Below, in pieces: positions 23,001-35,000 of a stretch of 64,000 nt of DNA; within the stretch, counting starts at the first letter, position 1, and the number at the start of each line of letters is the position of its first letter. The notes beneath the pieces were generated by a model, which was not told the DNA's origin, did not search any database, and was given only the letters and a program-made list of their open reading frames with translations. The stretch comes from Tenebrio molitor (taxonomy: Eukaryota; Arthropoda; Insecta; Coleoptera; Tenebrionidae): contig NC_091048.1 in the NCBI RefSeq assembly GCF_963966145.1, positions 5,766,001 through 5,830,000 on the forward strand, in the 5' to 3' direction. The position numbers were made by a program, and so were the translations under genes.

Positions 23001-26000
23001 ATGGAAGACGAATTACTAAATTCAGGGAATAAGAAAAGTGCAATTTCACAAGCGTGGACGAGATTGTCACAGGTAAAGCAAAAATTATGTCAAGTGTTGT
23101 AAGCTTTGTAAGTTGATGTCCCCTTTCATTTTTCCTCAATGCACACCTCGTTAATTTGAATGAGAAATCGAGTCAGTGAGAGTAGCGTGTTTGTGTTGGT
23201 CGGTTTAATTCATTCTGGAGTTGATCGTGTTGTGGATGTGCAGATATACCAAAGTACGTTGGACAGGTGGACGCCGCACAGTAGATGCCGTTGGTTTGGA
23301 ACGCTGGCGCTTCTGTTGGGTTTCGGGATTCGCATCGTCACCAAACAGGTACTTATGATGTTGTGTTGTTCTAGTGGTACCAAGGGGTGGTGGACAGGAC
23401 AGTACCATGGCAAAAAACTCGATGGCTCTCTGCCTTCCTGCTCATCCTAGTGTTTATGGCTCGAGTGCTTTACGCACAGGTATTTTAAATTATTTAGTTT
23501 TTTTTACATATTTTACATGTGACATGTTTATTTCGGTTTGTTGATTGGTTGATTGTACCATCTCTGCCTTCTCCACCACTTCAAATTGACCTCACAGTGA
23601 AAAAAAAACACGTCGATTATATTATCGATATTTCAAGATTCACGACAATGTTGTGACAATTGCAGAATGCATTTTTTACGACAGCTTTTGGTCTCACCGT
23701 GATTGATTTATCATTTACATCATTACTCATGATGACATGCAGATTTGCACATCTCAAAGTAACTCAACAATGATAATAAAATATAAGTACAATGTAGTGC
23801 TGATAACACATTATTAGAATCACCTTGCTTAATTTGCTCTTTCTTTCCTCTTTCCATTTTTTTAATTTGTAGTTATCTACTTGTCTATTTTCTTGTTGTT
23901 GCATCTGTGTTGAGCACTTCCCACGGCGTTTTATCTAGTGAGTCTCGGTGCTCACCGTGAGAAGCTAGATTTAGACGTAAGACAAGATAACGTAAGATTT
24001 AAATATGTGTAATAAAATGCCAACTAATATTTCGCATCTTTGACAACAATACGATCCCACAAGTTTTAAAACACATCACAAATCTATCGCACTGTTCAGC
24101 GAGTTTACTATTTATTTTTCGTGTTGGTTCCCTGAGATATATAACCGGGAAAGTAGTATATAACTAAATATACAGTGTGTCCAAAAAGTCTGGAAACACC
24201 TAAATGAAAACGTAACGCATAATTTTTGAAAAAAATCTAAAGACAGGTCAATTAGTGTTTTAAAAAAGATTTCTGTGGGTATTTCCTTTTTGGTCTTTTA
24301 ATTTAAATGACCTTAAAAAAGTTATTATGTTAAAAAAATGGGTTTTTTCAGGAAATTTCTTACGTAAATTGAAATTTTTTTAGACTGTCGGGTAGACAAT
24401 TAAAAGATCTATTAAAAAAAACCTCTGATGACATCATAACTCTTTCAAGGTCATCAAAAACAGCGAACAGATACCATCAACAGAAAGCTTTTTGAAAACG
24501 CTAGTTCACCTGTTTTTGCGTTTTTCTCGAAAATCATTCGTGACTATTTTATTAGGTTGTTTCCAGACTTTTTGGACACACTGTATAAACTTTCCCGGTT
24601 ATATACCTAACTTGACATTTGTCAAAGATAACCTCAAAATTTACAATAAATTAATGTTTTTTAAGACTGCCCAAACGAACACGAAAAATGTTATTCAGTA
24701 TTCGTGCGCTGTCAGTTGTCAGGTATTCGGCCTCTTTTGCAGCACTTGGCTGACGCCTCGTGCTTCAAATTTCGACCTCATACCTGAAAAGTGATCTAAC
24801 AGCGCTACTCATATGAAAACAACTATGTCTATAACAGTAGGTAGTCGAGATAAAAACGTAACGGTGGTTTTAATTATCAAATGGATAAAATCGATCTTGG
24901 ATCATCAGTGAGACACAACGGTTAGGGAAATAAATGTTAATTGGTAGAAATTTTCATTAGCGACAAAAGTGGGCCATTCGGGAGCTTAATGTTTGATTAA
25001 TGTGATTTCATGATTAATGGCAATTAATTAAACACAATGGCTTGTAAATTTAACGGTCAACAGGTAACGTATCTGGGCAGTGGTTATCAGCTAATTTCAA
25101 GCTAATGCGAAATACCTACCGTAGAAGCACTTTCTTAAAATGGGTAATCGTGATGGGTGGGTGTTGTGTTATTGATATTAAAAGATAAATGGTGACCAAC
25201 GAGTGGTCGTTGCTAACAGTAATCCAAAACAAAATCATAATTCATATAAAAGACTTCTTAATTCGCGAAAATGCTCTGTATTTTATAAAATGTCTGTGTT
25301 CTGTCACGTTTCATTCAAATAAACCCAAGACGGAGTTCTAAGAAATTCAATAGTTCTACTAATTTATATATGTAGTGCTAGCGTTTTAACAATTATTTTT
25401 GTTAGCTCATGTTAATCCGAGAAAAGAGAAATTCCTAGAAAAAAAAATCTATTTATTTTCTCTACGACTATTAAAACAATGAATGCTTTCTTGTTGGATT
25501 TTCAATGAAAGAATGATATACAGGTATCCCAAAAATGGCGCACTAACGATGCACTACCCTCCCCCATTTGAAAGTGTAGGTCTGAAGAATTGTTTCCATA
25601 TTGCGGAATCAGGCGATTCAAAATCAAAGAAATTCCTTTTCGAGAGGATTTCCCTTGCTATTCAACGTGGAAACGCTGCAAGCATTCGGGGCACTTTTCC
25701 AGATTCCGCATTATTATCGGAAATTTTTGCATTGTAAATAAAAAATGTTATGTAAAGTAACACTTAAGGTATAAGATTATATGGCAGCACTAAAATTATC
25801 CCAATAATGGAAACCAATATTGGCGTTAAGATGGTTGTCTGGGGTCGTGCAGCTGCATCCCTTTTCCTTCGTTCAGGGCAGGGATTAAAAATTTGTGAAA
25901 GAACATGATTTTGATGTTTATTGTAAATTTTGTTATTGAAACGAAATTCCCTTTAGCACTTTGTGTCTTAAAAACAGTAAAGATGATTTGTAATAGTATT

Positions 26001-29000
26001 GTATATTTAATAAATAAATATAATTTCGTGGGTACGCATTTGTTTTGAGACCGGCTCTGGAATTCACAACACAGAATTGCTTGAAGCATGATTTATGGTT
26101 GGGCTGACCGCCTACTGCAATTGCGACAAAAGGAACGTTTATCTCCGGCCAAATACTTTTAAAGGGCCATATAATCTTATACCTTAAGCGTTACTTTAAT
26201 TGTGTTATCAATTTATTACGACGAATAAAGTTTATTTCCATATTTTTCTCATTTAAACATTCTTGATAAGGTAGTAAGTAGTTAGTGCGCTAATTTTGGG
26301 ACACGCTGTACAGGGGCATCGTATACGCGCACGTGAGAAATCGTGACTTCTAATTAAAAAAATTGTCGAAATTTTTCACACTTACCTTGGTATTGGTAAG
26401 GTAGATTTCATAATTTTTTGATAATTTTTCACTTACAAATAAAGCCAAAAAAAAAAGTAAATTTCAACCAAAAAGTCAAATTCTGATTTTTATGACTGAC
26501 CTACTCAGATTCACTTCCTATAATTATTTACAAAATCAGCGGAAAAAACACTAGATTTTGAATTAAATGCAATTTTACATTTTAACTTTGAAAATCATTT
26601 TTATTTATGACCCGCTACTTGTGCCGTCGTAAATTTAGTTGACAATGGAAACTCAATTTTATGGCAAAAAGGTTTAAAACGGTCGGCTACTAGTGAATGA
26701 TCCTTTTGTTGGCAAATTATACCATTTTGCCATAAATCACGCGTTTCGTTTACGTTTAAATAAAAAAGGGAATTATTTAGCCAGCCAAGTCGAAATTTGT
26801 AATTGTGCCACCAGGGTTTGATGCGCTAGCAGGTACAGATTCATTTAGTGTAAAAACTTTATAGGTAAATTAACAGTTAATGTCAGAAAACTAACAAAAC
26901 TATTACGGCCTTATTTATTAACAATTTTTTTTTAATTCTCAAATATACCTTATCAATAATTAGTTAGGTATATAAAATATCGCCAATTTTAATTAATTAG
27001 AAGTCGCGATTTCTCACGTGCGAGTCTACGAAGCCCGACCTGTATATGGATATATCAGTTTCACGTCTATCGGCCAATCACATCCCTCGTATTTTCATTC
27101 TACCGTATGGTCTCGGATTGGGTTGTTTTTATTTTTGATTTAACGCAAAAACTTCAGAGGAATAACATTTTTTTGCTTCATTTGAAACAACCATTTCCGT
27201 TATTAAAATCTCAATACATATTGATATATTGCATTCTTAAATTAACATTTTCTGTTAAAATTTGGACTTTATGTTATAAATTTTATTATAGTTCGCCTTG
27301 GTTTTTGGCAAACAACTTATTATTGTTAGAAATAATTTCCAAATATCTTTAGAACATAGAATTTATTTAATTCAGTGTTGAATCGGTTTTCGTCACATAA
27401 TTACAGAATTTAATGAAAAATTTCACAACACATGTATCACCCATGGGTGTACAGTAACTTATAAAAAAAGTTCTAAAAACTGGGTCAGTGACTAATTTAC
27501 AAAAAAAAATCTATCTAACAGTGGTGAAGAACTGAGACAGAGCATAAGGAACGCTGTAGCATCATTTAACAATCGAAGAAATTCGAAATAGTTTCAAAGA
27601 ACTTCGATGTAGGGTTGAATTATGTGCAGAAAACGGGGGAGAGTTAATAGAATACTTTTATATTCAATTATCGTTTTTTTTTTTTTAAGTAAATATTTTT
27701 TCTGCATTTTCTTTTATTTTGTTGTTAAGTCTTCCTCTGTGTTGAAGAAGATTTTTTAATAACAGAAATGGGGGTTACAAATGAAGCAAAAAATGTTATT
27801 CCTCTGAAGTTTTTGCGTAAAATTTAAAAAAAAAATCCTCTTGTGACATGCAGATCGCCAATCGGATGCGTTTGTAAACAATTAGTCGCGCATCGCGTAG
27901 CAACCACTAAACGAGGCATAATTTTAATTGTCAATTTTTAAAGATTGTTTTTTCTTGGTATAGTCGTGGAGAAAGTATAGTCTTTAACTCGCGTATAATA
28001 ATAGCCGTCATTATACATACGAGTACGTTTCGTATATTGAAGAATGTACTATTCTGTGTTTTTTTTTTGTAATGTCAACTAGTTGAGTATCCAGAAATGC
28101 ATTAATTGACGTGACATTTAAACAACTATTAAAGTGCCCTGGAAAATAGGGACGTTAGAAGACGTCGAAGAGTTTACTATACCGGGTGGGGCATCATATA
28201 CGCGCACGCGAGAAATCGCCACTTCTAATTAAAAAAAAATTGCGAAATTTTATATACCTGACTAATTATTGATAAGGTATACAGTGCATTTTTTTTAACT
28301 GTTGCCATAGGGAATTGCATGGTAAAACTTATACCCCCTGTTAACTTTTGTTCTGATGAAAATATTCAAACCATTTTTGGAACAAAGTTGGAAGATTTTT
28401 TAAACTACCGGATAGTTTACAATTCAATATCCTAAACTGTCGAAAAAGTTGTGAAAAAATATTTTAAAGCGCGCCGGAATAACAGTACGTCGAGCGGCCG
28501 CCAGAATAGCGTCCCTATCGGCTCAACCTGACCAAATTCCATTCCAGTGCGACATTTACAAAATAGTCGAAGAAAAACATTTCGAACAATTCCTTTGATA
28601 ATTTCTGTTAATGTGTTGAATTATTTGTGCGTTAACGTTTTTACGTTTTGTTTTTTTTATAAAGAAATTTAATCATAGCCACCAGAAGATCTCGCTATTT
28701 ATTTTTTAAATGAAACTGACAAAAATCAAAAGTGGGGATAGGCAGTTGCTGGTTGAGCCGACAAGGACGCTATTCTGGCGGCCGCTCGACGGACTATTAT
28801 TCCGGCGTGGTACAAATATTTTTTTCACAACTTTTTCGACAGTTTAGGATATTGAATTGTAATCTATCCGATAGTTTAAAAAATCTTTCAACTTTGTTCC
28901 AAAAATGGTTTGAATATTTTCATCAGAACAAAAGTTAACAGGGGGTATAAGTTTTACCATGCAATTCCCTATGGCAACAGTTAAAAAAAATGCACTGTAT

Positions 29001-32000
29001 TTGAGAATTTAAAAAAAAAATTTTGTTAATAAATAAGGCCGTAACAGTTTTATTAGTTTTCTGAAATTAACTATTAATTTACCTATAAAGTTTTAACACT
29101 AAATGAATCTGTATCTGCAAATTTTGACTTGGTTAGCTAAATAATTCGCTTTTTTATTTAAACGTAAACCAGACGGGTGATTTACGGCACAATGGTATAA
29201 TTTCCCAACAAAGGTATAGCCGACCGTTTTAAACCTTTTTGCCATAAAATTGACAGTTTCCATTGTCACCTAAATTTACGACAGCACAAGTAGCAGGTCA
29301 TAAATAAAAATGATTTTGAAAGTTCAAATGTAAAACTGCGTTTAATTCTAATTGGTATTTTTTTCCGTAGATTTCGTAAATAATTATAGGAAGTGAATCT
29401 GGATAGGTTAGTATAAAAATCAGAATTTGACTTTTTGGTTGAAATTTACATTTTAATTTTTTTGGCTTTGTTTGTAAGTGAAAAATTATCAAAAAATTAT
29501 GAAATGTACCTTACCAATAGCCAGGTAAGTCTGGAAAATTTCGACAATTTTATTTAATTAGAAGTCGCGATTTCTCGCGTGCGCGTATACGATGCCCCAC
29601 CCGGTATAATTAATTAGTATCTGACACAGTGGTTCTCAAACTGGTACCTGTTAAAAGCACAGTAGAATGACAGAAAACTCAGTTGATGTTTATAAACGCG
29701 CATTTCGGTAGTGCCATGATCTCTCGGTTGATTTAAAGTCAACAAAAAAATTCAGTCACAATCTCAATTAACTTCCATACACTTAGAACAGCATTTAATT
29801 AATACATTGTATTAATTCGTTAAAATAATGTGAATTCTTGGTACGAACATACTTTTCTAAAAGAAACTCTACGGATGTTTTTTTTTTCCAATTTAGCAAA
29901 GAGGTAATAATCATTGGGAGGCAAATCAGAGCTGTAATTTTCAATTTCCGAAAGTTACACTATCGAATAACAGTCCGACCACAACAGTGATATTCACAAT
30001 CTTGTGATAACACTTTTCGTGTTAATTTTGCTTGTTTTTGACCGATATTGTTTTGCAATGAATGCGCTAACGTAGTAAAATATGTGACATTGACCGTGGT
30101 GTCACATTCTTTAAAATAATCAGCGTGTCTTCACAGTCCTAAAAGACGGTTGCCACGATTTTATTTGATGACGGAGATACTTTCCCTTGTCGTGGTGGTG
30201 GTTCATCAGCTTCTGGATGATGGAAAGAAATATTGTTTCATTCTCTTCAATAATGGATTAAAATTTCTTCTTGTGAGTGTCAACAAGACCAAGACCAAGC
30301 CCAAGCGTAGTCTACACGATATTTTAGTTGAATTTAAAAAAAAAAACAAAACTCGAAATCCTTGCAATAATTTTTTTTTGCCCAAATGTTATTGAAGAAT
30401 CCAAAGAACAGTTGTATCTCAAAGCACTGCTGTTTCTACTACTACTTTGACTTTAATTCGTTACTTTACTTCAATTCAACAACTCACCAGGATTGTGATA
30501 ACAATTTTTTACCGTTGAAGATGATTTTTAGAGCCTTCACCATTAGGTACAGCATCCGTGTTCACAAATTCAGTGTATTTATTTACTCAGGTCTCAGAAA
30601 CTACATAATTGATTTTTATGCCACGACCTGAATCTTTTCGATAGGGATTTTGATTTCACGGGGAGCAAATTGAGAAATTATCGCGCTCTCTCAAAAAAAA
30701 AGTTATTGAAGTGACGTTTAAAAATGGTTATAAAAGAATGGAAAAAAGAAATTTCACTTGTTTGTCGCAGAACAGGAGTTTTTGCAATATTATGTGGCAA
30801 GTAGGGATTGCAGTTGCTGGATCCCTCATTCAGCAATCCAGCGATGCGGATCCGCAAGTAATTATGAGCCGCCTTTGTGCAAACTTTAATTTTTTTTAAA
30901 ATTATCTTTTGGATTATTTATTTGTTCATCATTCGCCTCATAATCAAACGTTTTTTTCTTTTTTCTGACAGCGCGGATGTCATTGAAAACGACTGTACAT
31001 CTAATGTGCCTGCAATTTCCTTTGCGGAATTAATTACACTTTCAAAATTTTCAGCTTCTTATGTCAAAAAGTTTGACATTTGTTATTTCATTAAAATCTG
31101 CAAAAGTACAAAATAAAACATTTGGTCAGTCGAAAAAGTCTAATACAAATGCCGTTCGGTAGGTATTTTACAGCACTCAGACTAATCAGGCACGAGGCGA
31201 AGCTGAGTGCTTGAAACCTAGTTTTCGCGCTGTAAAATACCCATACATTAATTATCTCAATCTCAAGTGTTAAACCAAACCAAACTTAAGTTTACTACCT
31301 AAATGTGTAAGAAATTTTACTGATTTGTAGTAACCAGTCTAAATAATTTAAGTTTCTTGAGTATTAAAAAAAAATCGTTTTATTTCTTGAAAATATCAAT
31401 ATATTGCTGGATCCGCCCTGGATCCAACTGGAATGCTGGTTGGTCCAGCAAAAATCCAGCTGGATTGAAAACGCTGCTGGATTGCAATCCCTAGTGGCAA
31501 GTGTAGAATCTTTTTTTGTTTTACGTGTACTGCCATATCATAATTATTTTAAACATTTTATTGAATTATATAGAAGCAAAAGTTGTTTAAAGATTTTTTT
31601 AAAATTTAAATAGGTGTGTCAGTGTAATTGTAATGCGACTAACTTTTTAGTTACAATATTAATAGTGGCTCGTTGAACCTTGCAGATATGTATTTGATAA
31701 TTTTTTTGCGTTTTTACACGAAAAGTTGATTTTTAATGACAGTTTGTAATAATTTTTATTTTAATTGTACAATAAGAAAAGTTTTTCTTTCAAAGATGTC
31801 TCTTACAGCTGTTTTTTATATTACGTAGTTCTATCTAACCCATTTCGGTAATTTTCTTTCAGACAGCAAACAAAGTACTTACTTACAATGAATATATGTA
31901 TTTAGCATAGATATGACAAACATAAAATTGTTATTTGTCGGATACGCTTGTTGAAATTTTATGTTGTCAGGACTTCGTCATCCATTTTTACCGTGGACTT

Positions 32001-35000
32001 TGAATCAAATACAAATTTCAAACTCCATTGGTATGCACCTGGTAATAGCAATAACTAAGCGCAACTAAAAGTTAGCACGTGGATATTTTAATTGTCCGAA
32101 TAAACAAACGTAGTATGGTCGTCCAAAAATTTTAACGTTATAGTGCACTTGAACGTTAATAATGGAAGGGTTCTTATTTGACACTTCCTACTGAGAAAAT
32201 GTCGCATTACCTGCTTCTCTGTTAAGCCATATAGGGCCTGCGTTAACTAAGTCTTACGTTAGACTTTTGGAACGACTATAATTGTTTTGCCACTTGTGTC
32301 ACCACTACGTACTTCGTCGATTTCTAGAATAATTTAAACGAGCTGGTGGGAGTCATATTGTCAAAGTGTTATTTACTTATTTATTATATTTATTATTAAT
32401 CAATTTGCCGTGCGTTTTTCATATTAGAACAACATACTACGGAACTCTAAATACAGTCAAGTATTATTTCTCGTGACTATAATACGAGTATGTAAATAAC
32501 AAATAAACATGGTATTATTGTAGAGATACGATGATTGTATCTGTTGTTGATCATTTTGTACAGCTGAACTGTGAATTTACGTTTGGGAATACGTAACATA
32601 ATTTTCGAAATATATTTCTAGAAAAAGTATAAATTAGAATGACCCTCCTACGTTACCTCATCGTGATCAGTCATCACCTACAAAAAATAAATCTGAACAG
32701 TTTTGCAGTGTAAAAATATTTGTATTTTTTTTTAACAGTACATAATGGAGATTTTATAATTTCACTTTTCTACTGTCTCAGTGATTTTATTATTCATTCT
32801 ACAACACCTTTTAATGTCATTGTTGCATCATAATTTTAACACAATGCATGTGTTACCTGTTTTTTTCTAAACAGGTCACGGATTTTTATGGAGACAAAAT
32901 TAAGAAAAAATATAAGGAAGTGTAGCAATATATATTTTTTTTTATTTCCATAATACTATTGTCATAAACAAAGTTGATACTGTTTAATTATTTCATACAC
33001 AAATGGATTTACATATTTTTATTGCACCTATGTATTTCGTTTTTCATAAAAGAAATTCGCTTGATCATTATACATATTCCCAAAATTTATTTGATTCTCC
33101 TAAAATTTGTATAATAATGTCTGCAGTTCTTCAAGAAATGAATTTAAATGTGGTAGTACCGAATAATAAACCGGTACGTCGTAAAAACGGAATGATTGTA
33201 CTGAAGATTATTTGACTGTAAAAGTGATATGAGTAAATGACAGTGATAAGCGTTATTGTAATAGAAATTTATTTTCTCCACGGCTATTAAAGAATGAATG
33301 CCTTCTTGTTGGATATTCAACGAAAGAATGATATCAATTCCACGCCCAGTGATAGAAAATACTAAAACCCACGGCTGTCGGCCAATCATATCCCTCGTAT
33401 TTACATTCCACCACTGGCAATCGCCAATCGGATGCGTTTGTAAAGAATAAGTCGCGCATCGCGTAGCAACCGCTAAACGAGGCACAATTTTAATGGTCAA
33501 ATATTAAAAATCAAATGAAATTCAATGTTCAAAGATTGTTTTTTCTTGGTATAGTGGAGAAAGTATAGTCTTCAACTCGCGTATAATGGCTATTATTCAC
33601 TCGGACGATTCCACCACTCGTCTTCGGCTCGTGTTGGAATTTTCATCCTTATACGCTCATTGAAGAATGTACTAAACCAACGTTATGTTGAGATACTGGA
33701 TACTCTGTCAATTTGTGTCGACTTTGTAGTTTTTAACCATAGATAAAATATTAAATTGTCACAATTACTGCGAACGGTTATCGCATATATTCCACCTGCT
33801 AGTTTAGAAATAGTAAAGAAAAACGTAAAATCCTTTTTTTACCACTTCAGGCAATGTATAGGTTAGTTTAGTCGTTCATATTACATTTTGTCGCCAATTA
33901 AAGGAAGCCGATTTAGTACGGATTATGGATTTACACCTACACATCTGGCAGAGCTTAGTTATAAATATATCAACGTTAGCATCATGTTGTTAATATTTTA
34001 TTTCCATTAGATTTTCGCCTTTGTAAGCCAAACAAAAGATTATTATTTCATATGATAGTTGCGTAGATGTAATCAACATCTGTTTATCATCAGAGGAAGT
34101 CATTAGCAATTTGACCATTCCTAAATCTCATATGAATGATTGATGGGAATCTTGTAAATTCTGTTCAGTCTTCGACTTTTTGCATATTACGAGTATGTTT
34201 TCAGTTAAATTATTTCTACATTTCGGAAACACATCTACAACATTCTAATACATATATGTATACTCTATTTATAGTATTCCTAACTAAAATTAATTGAACA
34301 TATTTTTCGCTGTTGCACCCACCCCACGAGTAATCAATCAAATGCACTCGATCAGAGTTCCAGAAAACTGATATTATAATTTTTCTTGCTGAAGTAGTTA
34401 CATGACATTTTCACTTATGCCCCAAACGATAGTTGTCGATTCTGGGTATCCATTGGACTTTTTTTAACGTGTACATTTTTTCCTGGTGTGATTCATAATC
34501 ACCTGATAATGGCAGATAATTCATTTTTGTCCTTATGGATTTTTTGTGGCGATAAACACTTTTGGCAGAGGTATTTTATTGTTACTTAATTCTCGATTTT
34601 TATCCATCTGTAAAAAAAGTGTCCGAACAATTGCCGTAATTCTACAATTTTACAGATGTTATTATAAATAAATGATAGGAGACAATAAATGACGCACCAC
34701 CCTCGTAGATGTACCGAACAAATTTACCGTAATTTGTTAATTATTATATTAACCGAATCCTTGGAAGGATCACGAGATTCACATGATACAGAGATTACTG
34801 TGACTTTAACAACGCATTAAACCACTCTTTTATTTCAAAACTTGCTTATGCTTGTGGTTTTCGAAACCTCTTTCAATCTGTCTATCAACAAGTAAAAGTT
34901 CATGATTCTTATCTACAAAGTGTTCTGTGGCTTGAGGCTTTCTTCAAAATATCAAATATAGATCCTCTGTTATTTATGTATCTCTCTATAAGTTATATTC

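Larger units (their letters stand above)
25519..26310. mobile_element. TIR element with TACAGGTATCCCAAAAATGG end
   Basis: Left TACAGGTATCCCAAAAATGG then CGCACTAAC; right TTAGTGCGCTAATTTTGGGA then CACGCTGTA. It contains a 3' scrap of a reverse transcriptase (25602-25756) and a second inverted-repeat element (25757-26194). Confidence 0.8.
25446..28179. repeat. Older repeat split by later insertions
   Basis: Pieces at 25446-25518, about 27050-27112 and about 27850-28060 match, in order, the less interrupted copy at 33263-33690 (shared segments TTATTTTCTCTACGACTATT-like, TCGGCCAATCACATCCCTCG and CGCCAATCGGATGCGTTTGT). Intervening DNA is made of the TIR elements listed separately. Confidence 0.75.

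Noticed and set aside
23349..23374. A 26-nt intron joining RER1 exons 2a and 2b
   Set aside because: In frame, but below any plausible intron size and would place two first membrane segments in series.
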